This document shows, one piece after another, positions 1-8,136 of a stretch of DNA of 64,000 nucleotides. The stretch comes from Paenibacillus vini (GTDB taxonomy: Bacteria; Bacillota; Bacilli; Paenibacillales; Paenibacillaceae). Each line of letters opens with the position of its first letter. The first letter of the stretch is position 1. A model generated the notes under the pieces. The model saw nothing but the letters and a program-made list of their open reading frames with translations, ran no database searches and was not told the origin of the DNA. Position numbers and translations under genes: made by a program. The stretch lies in contig NZ_BOSL01000006.1 in assembly GCF_018403325.1 (NCBI RefSeq), forward strand, positions 186,001 to 250,000, written 5' to 3'.

Positions 1-368
1 TCACGCAGGAGGACTGCACCGCACATGCAGAGGTGGATGCAATTAGAAAGGCCGGACACATCTTGTTAGATACAACTAATAAAAGATTCAAGAAAAACGA
101 CTTGACTCTATATACAACTTGCGAGCCGTGTCCCATGTGTACGTGTACTATTTTGCTATCAGGGATTAAACAAGTCGTTTGGGCAGCGGATGATGATGAA
201 TATGGAGCAATAAGACGTATGAAAGAAGGCCCTCATTTCATAAATCAATTTAATACAATCAATTACATAGCATCACCAAGTCTGGATTTAGAGAATAAAC
301 AAAGGAAAATGCTGAAAGAATGGAATATTAGACGTGGAATAGTAAATACAGAATGGGAAGCGAAATAA
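1..368 (+). CDS. Nucleoside/guanine deaminase family protein (5' end outside window)
   Basis: This is the C-terminal part of a zinc-dependent cytidine-deaminase-fold enzyme that hydrolytically deaminates a base, nucleoside or tRNA adenosine. The reading frame is open from base 3. The zinc-site motif His-Ala-Glu is encoded at bases 24-32 and the second half, Cys-Glu-Pro-Cys-Pro-Met-Cys, lies near base 120, so all three metal ligands and the catalytic Glu are present. The PCPMC form fits guanine deaminase or TadA-like enzymes better than classical cytidine deaminase; the substrate cannot be fixed from sequence. The N-terminus lies upstream of the window. It is followed after 83 bases by a phosphatase gene on the same strand. 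Confidence 0.85.
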   Translation, partial: TQEDCTAHAEVDAIRKAGHILLDTTNKRFKKNDLTLYTTCEPCPMCTCTILLSGIKQVVWAADDDEYGAIRRMKEGPHFINQFNTINYIASPSLDLENKQRKMLKEWNIRRGIVNTEWEAK

Positions 369-451
369 GGAAGAATAAGAATAGTATGAATTCGATTTGT
401 AGCAGGTGAAATCACGGTCTATTTTAATGAATCTTCTCAAGGAGGCCTGGT

Positions 452-1027
452 ATGAAGACAATTATCTATATGGTTAGGCATGGAGAATCACCATACAATG
501 AAGGAAATGAAAGAACAAGAGGGCTTACCCCAAAAGGAAAGGCCGATATTGAAAAGGTAACGAAGTTACTTGTAGGTGAAGGAATAGACATGATTATATC
601 AAGTCCTTATACACGGGCAATTCTTAGTGTTGAGGGATTGGCCAAGCATTTAAACAAAGAGGTTCAGATATTTGAAGATCTTAGAGAGCGTCATTTTGCC
701 GCAGATCTTATTGAAAATGCAGAGTTAATGTCTAGTATCCGAGAGAGTTTTAATGACCCTGACTATACCTTAATGGGTGGAGAGTCTAATGCTGAGTGTC
801 AGAATAGAGCAATCGCAATTCTAAAACCGATACTAAATGAGCATAGAGGGAAGAAAATAGCTGTCGGAACCCACGGTCTTGTAATGACTTTGATGATGAA
901 TCATTTTGATCCGGCTTATGGCTTGGATTTTTTGAATCAATTAACGAAACCGGATATCTATAAAATGCAATTTGAGGATTTAGCATTAAAAGAAGTAACC
1001 AGATTGTGGAATGATGATCTTTCATAA
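452..1027 (+). CDS. Histidine phosphatase family protein
   Basis: A 191-residue cytosolic phosphatase of the phosphoglycerate-mutase-like (histidine phosphatase) superfamily. The phospho-acceptor motif Arg-His-Gly is at residues 9-11 and the second catalytic His lies in Gly-Thr-His-Gly near residue 139. The start is supported by AAGGAGG about 8 bases upstream. It is a diverged relative of the gene at 37653-38204 and of the broken copy at 18760-19125, so this family is present three times in the array. The substrate is unknown: members act on sugar phosphates, nucleotides or phosphoproteins. Confidence 0.85.
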   Translation: MKTIIYMVRHGESPYNEGNERTRGLTPKGKADIEKVTKLLVGEGIDMIISSPYTRAILSVEGLAKHLNKEVQIFEDLRERHFAADLIENAELMSSIRESFNDPDYTLMGGESNAECQNRAIAILKPILNEHRGKKIAVGTHGLVMTLMMNHFDPAYGLDFLNQLTKPDIYKMQFEDLALKEVTRLWNDDLS

Positions 1028-1043
1028 AAAAGGAGAATTGAAC

Positions 1044-1619
1044 ATGAGAAAACTCGTTTTATTTCTGCATTCATCGCTTGATGGCTTTGTTGAAGGGCCG
1101 AACGGTGAAATGGACATTGGTTGGGTTTCCTACGATGCTGACTTGGAAAAACACGCTAAGGAAATTCTGAGTACTGCCGACACGGTCCTTTGGGGACGCG
1201 GGACTTATCAGATGATGTACAGTTACTGGCCTTCCGTGCCTTCGAATCCAGCAGCTTCGGAGCATGAACGCAATCATGCCGAGTGGATCGAGAAGACAGA
1301 CAAAGTCATTTTTTCCACGACGCTGGAGAACGTAGAATGGAACAATTCCAGACTGGTGAAAGAAGATGTTGAGGAAGAGATCAAGAATCTCAAACAGCAG
1401 CCAGGCAAGGATATGGTCATTCTCGGCAGTCCAAGGTTTGCACACTACCTTATGCAGCTTGATTTAATAGATGAGTATAAAATTACGGTTTCTCCCGTCT
1501 TGATCGGCAGCGGTTTGCCGTTATTCCAAGGTCTCAAGGAGAAGATCAATCTTAAACTTATCGAAAACAAGACCTTTGATTCTGGTGCCATAGGTCTCGT
1601 TTACCAGACGATAAGATGA
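1044..1619 (+). CDS. Dihydrofolate reductase family protein (RibD C-terminal-like)
   Basis: A 191-residue NADPH-dependent reductase-fold protein of the RibD C-terminal/DHFR-like superfamily. It starts Met-Arg-Lys-Leu-Val-Leu and has the family pattern Ser-Leu-Asp-Gly-Phe-Val-Glu-Gly, a central Trp-Gly-Arg-Gly-Thr-Tyr segment and a late Gly-Ser-Gly-Leu-Pro-Leu-Phe loop. ATG 1044 is chosen because AAAGGAG precedes it; an in-frame ATG at 1011 would overlap the previous gene. This family is frequent in Bacillales accessory regions and usually has no known substrate. The stop codon is followed after one base by the dispersed hairpin element. The gene looks more GC-rich than its neighbours. Confidence 0.85.
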   Translation: MRKLVLFLHSSLDGFVEGPNGEMDIGWVSYDADLEKHAKEILSTADTVLWGRGTYQMMYSYWPSVPSNPAASEHERNHAEWIEKTDKVIFSTTLENVEWNNSRLVKEDVEEEIKNLKQQPGKDMVILGSPRFAHYLMQLDLIDEYKITVSPVLIGSGLPLFQGLKEKINLKLIENKTFDSGAIGLVYQTIR

Positions 1620-1676
1620 GCTCAGACAACAACACGACCCAGCCTATGATAGGAGCTATCTAAGGCTGGGTCGAGT
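1620..1676 (+). repeat. Dispersed hairpin element, copy R1 (terminator-like)
   Basis: Begins GCTCAGACAAC one base after the previous stop. The outer stem is 1635-1645 paired with 1663-1673 (CGACCCAGCCT / AGGCTGGGTCG) and encloses an inner stem GATAG / CTATC. The T tract is poor in this copy. Related copies lie at 8.2, 13.3, 16.2, 28.0 and 37.5 kb. It probably ends transcription of the preceding genes. Confidence 0.8.
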
Positions 1677-1705
1677 CGTAGAAACCGTCTAAAGGAGTTG
1701 ATATT

Positions 1706-2188
1706 ATGTATCTACACAGAAGTCTTGAAATAGGAGATTTAGAGACGATTTGTTTATTTCCTCAGTCACAAGAAGAATTATTTTATATGAGTCCGAGATT
1801 TGTTTATCCTCTAACTCCAGACCAAATTATGAATTTAGCTAAAGATAGATTTGAACCGACTGTCATTTTAGAGGATGCAAAGAATGAAGTAGTGGCCTAC
1901 GCTAATATTTATGCGGATGAGCTTGAAGAGAATAGTTTTTGGCTAGGAAACGTAATTGTTTCACCAGAAAGCAGGGGGAAGGGAGCATCTCAATATTTAT
2001 TAAATGTAATGAGCGAAAAAGCCAAAAATACATTGAAAACTGAGAAGCTGAAATTAGCCTGTCATAGTACGAATTCACGAGGGCTGGCCTTTTATTCAAA
2101 AAGCGGCTTCAAACCATTCGATATGAAAATTCATGATATAGGTTCAAAGAAATTCATAACCATCCATATGATAAAAAATTTAGTTTGA
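1706..2188 (+). CDS. GNAT family N-acetyltransferase
   Basis: A 160-residue acetyl-CoA-dependent acetyltransferase. The N-terminal half is variable; motif A follows a beta strand (Phe-Trp-Leu-Gly-Asn-Val-Ile-Val) and reads Ser-Arg-Gly-Lys-Gly-Ala, the pyrophosphate-binding loop, near residues 92-97. The C-terminal Gly-Leu-Ala-Phe-Tyr-Ser-Lys-Ser-Gly-Phe is motif B. AAAGGAG lies upstream of ATG 1706. It is the first gene after hairpin element R1, so it may start a new transcription unit. The acceptor substrate is unknown. Confidence 0.88.
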   Translation: MYLHRSLEIGDLETICLFPQSQEELFYMSPRFVYPLTPDQIMNLAKDRFEPTVILEDAKNEVVAYANIYADELEENSFWLGNVIVSPESRGKGASQYLLNVMSEKAKNTLKTEKLKLACHSTNSRGLAFYSKSGFKPFDMKIHDIGSKKFITIHMIKNLV

Positions 2189-2250
2189 GCGTTCCTTTTT
2201 TACAGCCTATGGGGAAGAAATATCCATTAGAAATGCATGTGGGGGAAATG

Positions 2251-2667
2251 ATGGAGAACAAAATTGTAGTAGCTTTGAAAGCTGTCATAGTAAATCAAGG
2301 AAAGATTTTGATTTTGAGACGTTCTGGAACGGATGAAGTTGGTCCAGGGGAATGGGAGACGGTTGGGGGAAAAGTGGAATTTGGTGAGGACTTAGAAACT
2401 GCTTTAGTTCGCGAGATTCAAGAGGAAGCTGGAATTGAGGTGAGTGTTGAAAAATTAATATACGCTGTAACTTTTCTAACCGATCCGAATAGACAAATTG
2501 TTCTACTATCTTATCTTTGCAGAACAAATCAAAGTGCAGTGACTCTCTCGACTGAACATAGTGAATATATGTGGGCTACAAAATCTGAAGTAACTCAGTA
2601 TCTTCCAAAGGCAATAATTGAAGATTTTAATAAACACAATGTTTTGAAGATGCCTGATTTAATTTAA
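2251..2667 (+). CDS. NUDIX hydrolase
   Basis: A 138-residue NUDIX pyrophosphohydrolase that would cleave a nucleoside diphosphate linked to another moiety. The NUDIX box begins Gly-Gly-Lys-Val-Glu-Phe-Gly-Glu and ends Arg-Glu-Ile-Gln-Glu-Glu-Ala-Gly, matching Gx5Ex7REUXEEXGU completely. The frame is open further upstream to a TTG overlapping the previous stop (2185), but GTGGGGGAAATG just before ATG 2248/2251 makes the shorter start more likely and gives normal NUDIX length. Metal-binding Glu residues are intact. The substrate is unknown. Confidence 0.88.
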   Translation: MENKIVVALKAVIVNQGKILILRRSGTDEVGPGEWETVGGKVEFGEDLETALVREIQEEAGIEVSVEKLIYAVTFLTDPNRQIVLLSYLCRTNQSAVTLSTEHSEYMWATKSEVTQYLPKAIIEDFNKHNVLKMPDLI

Positions 2668-2728
2668 TAATACTTTCTAAGGATGTCGGATTTGCGCTAA
2701 AATATCTGTCTTGCGGGAGGATTATATA

Positions 2729-3274
2729 ATGATTGATTCAAAACCAAAAATAATTGCTATTGCTGCGGTTTCTGGTGGAGGAAAAACTACGATTACTTCG
2801 CGTTTAAATCAAGTGTTGAACAATTCAAAAGCTCTTTATTTCGATGATTATAATGTTGAAGGACCAGAGGATATTATAGATTGGGTTGAGCGGGGAGCAG
2901 ATTGTAACGAGTGGAGCATCGAACCGATCGTAACTGATGTAAATAGCCTAATAAACTCCAGTGATGTGAGGTACATATTAATAGATTATCCTTTTTCAAG
3001 ACTACACCATGATTTGAAGACCATTGATTTGACTGTCTTTGTAGATACACCTCTAGATATAGCTATGGCAAGAAGGTTATTAAGAGATTTTAGAAACATA
3101 AATACAGAAGTAATAATGGATGAATTAAGTAATTATCTATCCCGGGGAAGAATCGGGTATGAAAGTATGTTAAAGACAACAAAACCTAATTCAGACGTTG
3201 TTATTGATGGGGCTTTACATACAGACGAGATTATTAAGCTTATTTTGGATGAAATAAATAAGACCGAAAGTTAA
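2729..3274 (+). CDS. P-loop kinase, uridine kinase-like
   Basis: A 181-residue small P-loop NTPase. Walker A is Ser-Gly-Gly-Gly-Lys-Thr-Thr near residues 15-21. An acidic Phe-Asp-Asp-Tyr follows the second strand, as in uridine/phosphoribulokinase-like folds, and Ala-Arg-Arg-Leu-Leu-Arg-Asp-Phe resembles a lid region. The start ATG 2729 is preceded by GCGGGAGG. It probably phosphorylates a small molecule; the identity is not inferable. It is one of seven small P-loop kinase-like genes in this window. Confidence 0.75.
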   Translation: MIDSKPKIIAIAAVSGGGKTTITSRLNQVLNNSKALYFDDYNVEGPEDIIDWVERGADCNEWSIEPIVTDVNSLINSSDVRYILIDYPFSRLHHDLKTIDLTVFVDTPLDIAMARRLLRDFRNINTEVIMDELSNYLSRGRIGYESMLKTTKPNSDVVIDGALHTDEIIKLILDEINKTES

Positions 3275-3291
3275 ATCAAAGAAAATAGGTG

Positions 3292-3654
3292 ATGAATGTG
3301 GAAACCATAAATTATGACGGTAAAACTTTTAGAACCATAAAAAACACTAAAAACGGAGAAGTTACTCAAGAAACGATTTTTCACTACAAACAGGAAGGAA
3401 ATCGAGTATTGGCAGAATATGCCGGGGGCGGGATACTAGTAGGTCATTTAATTGCCTTGGTAGATGAGGATGGAAATCTGGACATGAGATATCAACATAT
3501 TAATGATAAGAATGAGTTGATGACGGGGATATGTAAATCGAGACCAGAGAAACAAGAGGATGGAAGATTGAGAATGCATGAAGAATGGGAATGGACTTGC
3601 AAGGAACATTCTAAGGGATGGTCAATTATTGAAGAGATCCAAGATCGAGATTGA
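3292..3654 (+). CDS. Small protein of the family often labelled n-acetylglutamate synthase
   Basis: A 120-residue acidic soluble protein with no membrane segment or catalytic motif that I can see. Phe-His-Tyr-Lys-Gln-Glu-Gly near the middle, then Gly-His-Leu-Ile-Ala-Leu-Val-Asp and Asp-Met-Arg-Tyr-Gln-His, are shared with a Bacillales family that databases commonly label n-acetylglutamate synthase. There is no GNAT motif, so that label looks unsupported. The repeated beta-strand pattern suggests a small beta-barrel or lipocalin-like fold (inference). ATG 3292 and GTG 3298 are both plausible starts. Confidence 0.6.
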   Translation: MNVETINYDGKTFRTIKNTKNGEVTQETIFHYKQEGNRVLAEYAGGGILVGHLIALVDEDGNLDMRYQHINDKNELMTGICKSRPEKQEDGRLRMHEEWEWTCKEHSKGWSIIEEIQDRD

Positions 3655-3655
3655 G

Positions 3656-5170
3656 GTGAAGAAAATCCTAAGTAAAACAGGCACATCAACAATATATGTC
3701 ATCCTACTTATCGCAATCATTACTACTATAGTGAGTTGGGATGAACTTGGAGGTTTGGTAAGGGCGGGTAATTATAATACTACGGATGATATGGTGGAAA
3801 CCATAATGGCCAAAACAGCGACTCCAGGGGTCGCTATGGTAGTATCAGAACAGGGGAAAACAGAATATAGGAATTACGGATATGCAGATTTTAATAATGA
3901 AAAAAGGGTAACTGAAGAGTCATTATTTGAGTTGGGATCGACTACAAAGGCATTTACGGCTCTGGCCGTTATTTTATTGGAAAATGAGGGCTCCTTATCT
4001 CTTTCAGATTCTATTACAGATTATATTCCATCGTTTGAGCCAACCATGAAGGGTGAGAAGGTTAATATTTCGATTCATCAATTGTTAGCACATACAAGCG
4101 GAATTCCACCATGGAGTATTCGGTTAATTCCTGAGGGTACCACAGAGGATATGCTTGAAAAAACGATACATAATGTGTCAGACATTGCATTAGATACGGA
4201 CCCTGGAACAGTATATAATTACGCTACAGTTAATTATGATATTTTAGCGATGGTTGTTGAAAAAGTTACAGGCAAACGTTATCAGGATTACATGACTGAA
4301 AACATACTGGTTCCTTTAGGAATGACTAATAGTTATTTTTCAACAGGTCAAGAAAAGGTATCTGATGAACTTACCAAAGGATATCGTGTATTTTTTGGAA
4401 GAAGCTTAGAATATGATGCTCCTAGATATTATGGGAATATCGCTGCAGGATATTTGGTAACGAATTCAAAAGATCTAGAACGCTGGATTAATGCCCAATT
4501 GGGGGTAGGCGATATACCGGATCATTTATTGAAAGCGATACAACAATCTCATCAAGTGGACATCAAAACGGCGGGGCACGAAGATGAAAATCAATACTAT
4601 TCATTCGGATGGAGTGTCGATACGAAAAATAGTGTTGTTAGTCATAATGGATCCAATCCTAATTACTCTTCACAGGTTCTTATTGATTTAAAAAAGCAGC
4701 AGGCTGTTTTTGTTCTGGCTAATTTGAATTCAACTGCACCATCGCTAATTGCTAATAACATTTATGAGAATATGAATGGAAATCAAATGGATAAATTTCA
4801 TTATGATGACGTGTATCTATTAATTGATTTGGTATTTTCATTTTTAGTAATAATAGCCATCATTATCTTATGTGTCCAAGCAAATAAGCTCATTAGAGGT
4901 ATAAAACTTAATATTAAAGATGAAAAGACAAGGTTCAGAAAAATGACAGAAAGTAGTATCGCACTAATCTTAAGCATTATGCTTTTGATATTGGTAATGA
5001 TCTGGCCTTATCTATTAGACAATAATTATATGATGATAAAGGTGTGGATGTCGTATTCAATATTTATTTGGATGGGGCTAACTTCTATCAATTGCATTTT
5101 ATCGATAATAATTAATATGAAGAAAATCGGAATGATTAGACGAAAGTTAAAATGGAAGGAGAACATATGA
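3656..5170 (+). CDS. Membrane-anchored serine beta-lactamase/penicillin-binding-like hydrolase
   Basis: A 504-residue class C beta-lactamase/PBP-like serine hydrolase that would act outside the membrane. An N-terminal membrane segment at about residues 12-32 is followed by the catalytic domain: the SxxK motif is Ser-Thr-Thr-Lys, the Tyr motif is Tyr-Ala-Thr in place of the usual Tyr-Ser-Asn, and a late His-Asn-Gly replaces Lys-Thr-Gly. Three further hydrophobic segments occupy the last 130 residues. GTG 3656 lies one base past the previous stop; an upstream in-frame ATG at 3578 would overlap that gene by 77 bases. Members cleave or modify peptidoglycan peptides or D-amino-acid peptides, and beta-lactam hydrolysis is not implied. 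Confidence 0.83.
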   Translation: MKKILSKTGTSTIYVILLIAIITTIVSWDELGGLVRAGNYNTTDDMVETIMAKTATPGVAMVVSEQGKTEYRNYGYADFNNEKRVTEESLFELGSTTKAFTALAVILLENEGSLSLSDSITDYIPSFEPTMKGEKVNISIHQLLAHTSGIPPWSIRLIPEGTTEDMLEKTIHNVSDIALDTDPGTVYNYATVNYDILAMVVEKVTGKRYQDYMTENILVPLGMTNSYFSTGQEKVSDELTKGYRVFFGRSLEYDAPRYYGNIAAGYLVTNSKDLERWINAQLGVGDIPDHLLKAIQQSHQVDIKTAGHEDENQYYSFGWSVDTKNSVVSHNGSNPNYSSQVLIDLKKQQAVFVLANLNSTAPSLIANNIYENMNGNQMDKFHYDDVYLLIDLVFSFLVIIAIIILCVQANKLIRGIKLNIKDEKTRFRKMTESSIALILSIMLLILVMIWPYLLDNNYMMIKVWMSYSIFIWMGLTSINCILSIIINMKKIGMIRRKLKWKENI

Positions 5171-5667
5171 TAGTAAGAGTGTTACAAGAATCAGATGCTA
5201 AATCGTATCAAGAAGTTCGATTGAGTGGACTTAGAAACGATCCGGACGCATTTGGATCAGCCTTTGAAAGAGAGAAAGAATTCTCCCTGGAAACAGTAAT
5301 TAGTCGAATAAGTCCTACTCAAGATAAATTTGTTCTCGGAGCTTTTGTTGAAGGTGAATTAGTTGGAATCGTTGCTTTTGTACGTGAAGTAGGGATGAAA
5401 ATAGCCCATAAAGGAAATATATTCGGCATGTACGTAGCACCTGAAATGAGAGGAACTGGTGTAGGACGAGAGTTATTACTTGAGTTGATAAAAAAAGCTA
5501 AAGACATGGAAGATCTGGAACAAATAAATTTAACTGTTATTTCCGGCAATAGTAATGCCAAGAAGTTATATGCATCACTCGGATTTGAGATTTATGGGAC
5601 AGAAAGAAATGCAATTAAATATAAGGGGCAATATTTTGATGAGGATTTAATGGCTCTTAAATTATGA
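5167..5667 (+). CDS. GNAT family N-acetyltransferase
   Basis: A 166-residue GNAT protein. The acetyl-CoA loop is Met-Arg-Gly-Thr-Gly-Val-Gly-Arg near residues 95-102, preceded by Ile-Phe-Gly-Met-Tyr-Val and followed by Asn-Ser-Asn-Ala-Lys-Lys-Leu-Tyr and Leu-Gly-Phe-Glu, all standard. The ATG overlaps the previous stop (ATGA) and AAGGAG precedes it, indicating translational coupling to the membrane hydrolase upstream. The C-terminal Tyr-Phe-Asp-Glu-Asp-Leu-Met is typical of this Bacillales subgroup. The substrate is unknown. Confidence 0.88.
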   Translation: MIVRVLQESDAKSYQEVRLSGLRNDPDAFGSAFEREKEFSLETVISRISPTQDKFVLGAFVEGELVGIVAFVREVGMKIAHKGNIFGMYVAPEMRGTGVGRELLLELIKKAKDMEDLEQINLTVISGNSNAKKLYASLGFEIYGTERNAIKYKGQYFDEDLMALKL

Positions 5668-5693
5668 AGAACTGCAGTAAGAGGGAGGGCTCA

Positions 5694-6629
5694 ATGAAAA
5701 GAGTGGTATTAGTCGAAGGAATTCCTGGATCGGGTAAATCGACATTCGCTAGATTTCTTGCTAATCAATTTGAGAGAAATGGCCACACATGCAACTTGTT
5801 TTTCGAGACTACCTATAACCATCCGATCATTCATTCTGTATCCTTTGACGATTACAATATGTTTATTGAGTCGTATTTAGATAGATGGAACAAGTTCCTT
5901 TCTAATCAATCTGGTGGCGATGTGGTTGTTATGGAATCTGCTTTATTCCAAAGTCCCATTGTTCACTTGTTACATAAAGATGTCGATCGAAACTTAATTA
6001 AATCTGTAATTGTTAATGCGAGCGAGCTTTTAGGAGATATTGATTGCAAATTGATATATTTCTATCAAGAAGATGCTGAAGCCGCAATTCATCAGATGAT
6101 TGACGTTAGAGGCAAAGAAGACTTTTTACTAAAGAAACATAATGAGTATAAACATGAGATGTATTTCATAAATCGGATGGAGATGGGCCATAATTCACAT
6201 ATCAGTTTTTTTCTTGATTATGCTGCACTTGCTAATGAAATTATTAAAGAAGTATCCCTCGAAACAATATCTATTGAAAATTCAAAACAAGATTATTCGT
6301 TATACGAGCAGCAATTGATCAATGAATTTGACTTGGAATATTTTCCTGATCCTTATGTCGATAGAACTATACTTACTAAGTATAAAGGAACCTACTACAA
6401 TCAGGATTTAAACTTTAGTTTAAATATCGAACTGATAGATAATCAATTAATTATATTTGGAAATAAAAAGCTGAAACCTAAAGATAATAGTCAATTCTAT
6501 CTTGATGACATGAGCGTAACTGCAAATTTTATTAAAGAAGGCGATAGCGTTAATCGTGTGGTCATAACTGAGAAGGATTTATATGCAAATAGAAATGACA
6601 ATGGAACTATTTTTGAAAGAATCTCCTAG
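5694..6629 (+). CDS. P-loop kinase-like protein with C-terminal beta domain
   Basis: A 311-residue two-part protein. The N-terminus begins Val-Glu-Gly-Ile-Pro-Gly-Ser-Gly-Lys-Ser-Thr (Walker A near residues 8-15), like thymidylate-kinase-type P-loop proteins, and carries a Met-Glu-Ser-Ala-Leu-Phe-Gln segment at strand 3. The last 85 residues (from Tyr-Lys-Gly-Thr-Tyr-Tyr) are predicted all-beta and resemble the DUF3471-type module usually found behind serine beta-lactamases. GAGGGAGG precedes ATG 5694. A relative with the same Walker context but no beta module lies at 8265-9071. The function is unknown; the fusion is the notable point. Confidence 0.68.
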   Translation: MKRVVLVEGIPGSGKSTFARFLANQFERNGHTCNLFFETTYNHPIIHSVSFDDYNMFIESYLDRWNKFLSNQSGGDVVVMESALFQSPIVHLLHKDVDRNLIKSVIVNASELLGDIDCKLIYFYQEDAEAAIHQMIDVRGKEDFLLKKHNEYKHEMYFINRMEMGHNSHISFFLDYAALANEIIKEVSLETISIENSKQDYSLYEQQLINEFDLEYFPDPYVDRTILTKYKGTYYNQDLNFSLNIELIDNQLIIFGNKKLKPKDNSQFYLDDMSVTANFIKEGDSVNRVVITEKDLYANRNDNGTIFERIS

Positions 6630-6677
6630 TAGTACCCGAACATCTGCTAAACACCCTATACACGGTGGTGATTTTTT

Positions 6678-7076
6678 ATGGGAGTCGCTTGTACTTTGAG
6701 TTGTGGTCAATGCTCATACAACAAGAATGTTTTTTTGGGGATTGGATTTAGATATATTAGTTTGCAGGCTATTTTAGAATGGTACGAAGAGGAAGAAGGA
6801 AGAAAGCAAATAATCGAATATATTAATAAGAAGGAACCGATTTATGAGTGCTATGATGGGCTTTATTTATGCCAGAATTGTAATTATATATTGAACAAGA
6901 CTTATTTGCATTTAGAAGCCGGGTCTCAATCGTACATGAATAGTTATTCTTGTCCTCGTTGTAGGGACAAAATGCCCTCAAAGCCTTTGGAAAATGAAAC
7001 TGAGATCAACAGGCTGAAATGTCCGGAGTGTAAGTGCAGTAATCTAAAAGTTGAATTTTATATGGATTGGGATTAG
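6678..7076 (+). CDS. Multi-zinc-ribbon protein, unrecognised
   Basis: A 132-residue soluble protein with four Cys-rich knuckles: Cys-Thr-Leu-Ser-Cys-Gly-Gln-Cys at the N-terminus, Cys-Gln-Asn-Cys in the middle, Cys-Pro-Arg-Cys, and Cys-Pro-Glu-Cys-Lys-Cys near the C-terminus. These can pair into two zinc ribbons. A helical acidic stretch (Tyr-Glu-Glu-Glu-Glu-Gly) lies between the first two. GGTGGTG precedes ATG 6678. It probably binds nucleic acid or protein; no named family is recognised. Confidence 0.65.
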   Translation: MGVACTLSCGQCSYNKNVFLGIGFRYISLQAILEWYEEEEGRKQIIEYINKKEPIYECYDGLYLCQNCNYILNKTYLHLEAGSQSYMNSYSCPRCRDKMPSKPLENETEINRLKCPECKCSNLKVEFYMDWD

Positions 7077-7120
7077 GTACATAATCAGATACGCAAATCT
7101 TATATGTGAGGGTGATTTGC

Positions 7121-7717
7121 TTGAAGCAAGGAATCATTGTGTTGTTGAATGGAACTTCAAGTTCAGGAAAGACTAGTATTTCTAATGAACTGGTAAATCA
7201 GAAAGAGATTCTTTTTCATCACCTATCAATAGATGACTTTTTTAATAATTTCAATGAATTTGTTGATAAAAAATTTCCGGACCTTAAACCTACAAGAGAA
7301 GTAGATGATCAAGTTGTCGCGCAAATCATTTTTGATCCCATAGCCTCAATGTTCTATTCGACGATTAAATTGTTTTCTGAAATGGGTTTGAATGTAATCG
7401 CAGATACGGTAATCGATAATGATAAGAGATTTAATGAGTGTCTTGATGTGTTTTTTGATCAGCCTACAATATTCATAGGTGTAATATGCTCAAAAGAAGA
7501 ACTCATGAGAAGAGAGCAAATAAGAGGAGATCGGCAGATTGGACTAGCAAATTCTCAGTTTGACAAAGTATATTGCTTTAATGAATATGACCTCGAAGTA
7601 AACACGGAAGAGTTGAGTCCAATAGAATGCGCCGAGAAGATATTAAGTTTTATTCATTCCGATAAGGATTACTCGGTGTTTAAGAAATTAAGTAAAAGGG
7701 AAATTAGTGTTTCTTAG
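7121..7717 (+). CDS. Chloramphenicol phosphotransferase-like P-loop protein
   Basis: A 198-residue P-loop phosphotransferase. Walker A is Gly-Thr-Ser-Ser-Ser-Gly-Lys-Thr-Ser-Ile near residues 10-19, the form typical of the CPT-like family, followed by a conserved Ser-Ile-Asp-Asp-Phe. Further on come Ile-Ala-Asp-Thr-Val-Ile-Asp and Arg-Arg-Glu-Gln-Ile-Arg-Gly-Asp-Arg-Gln, a lid-like segment. TTG 7121 is chosen because GAGGGTGA lies 7 bases before it. Similarity to a resistance kinase does not establish antibiotic modification; most homologues are uncharacterised small-molecule kinases. Confidence 0.75.
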   Translation: MKQGIIVLLNGTSSSGKTSISNELVNQKEILFHHLSIDDFFNNFNEFVDKKFPDLKPTREVDDQVVAQIIFDPIASMFYSTIKLFSEMGLNVIADTVIDNDKRFNECLDVFFDQPTIFIGVICSKEELMRREQIRGDRQIGLANSQFDKVYCFNEYDLEVNTEELSPIECAEKILSFIHSDKDYSVFKKLSKREISVS

Positions 7718-7748
7718 AAGGCGAATCCGTTAGGGGAAGTGTTTTCAA

Positions 7749-8063
7749 GTGAAGAAAATAGCGGTAGTTAGTTTGTATTTTTTAAGTGAAGAAGAGGGCG
7801 GACAAAAAAACTTAATTAATGGAGATTTCTCAACCCCCATTGTTTTTGATTCGGATAAAGATCTGGATTATGGTCTTTGGAGTGCGGTTGTTGAAATACA
7901 TAATAAACCTAATGAATATAGAGAAGCCAAAGCAGATCTATACTTTCTATGTCATGACATAAATGAAGTCCCAAATCATTTATTAGAACCCGGAAACAGC
8001 TTTATTTTAAGAAATAATAAGATAATAGCAAGCGGGAAGATAGAATACATAAAAGATCGATGA
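7749..8063 (+). CDS. Small protein resembling EF-Tu domain 3
   Basis: A 104-residue soluble protein. Leu-Ser-Glu-Glu-Glu-Gly-Gly close to the N-terminus, a central Trp-Ser-Ala-Val-Val-Glu-Ile and the C-terminal Ser-Phe-Ile-Leu-Arg-Asn-Asn-Lys-Ile-Ile-Ala-Ser-Gly follow the strand pattern of the C-terminal beta-barrel domain of elongation factor Tu. There is no G domain. GTG 7749 is preceded by GGGGAAG. The resemblance is from recall and needs a profile search. The role is unknown; it could be a stray translation-factor domain used as a binding module. Confidence 0.55.
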   Translation: MKKIAVVSLYFLSEEEGGQKNLINGDFSTPIVFDSDKDLDYGLWSAVVEIHNKPNEYREAKADLYFLCHDINEVPNHLLEPGNSFILRNNKIIASGKIEYIKDR

Positions 8064-8136
8064 ATTAATTAGAAAAAAAATATCTACTTGAGAGTTAATT
8101 CATAGAGCGTACGTAGAGATAGCACCATCACACTCC

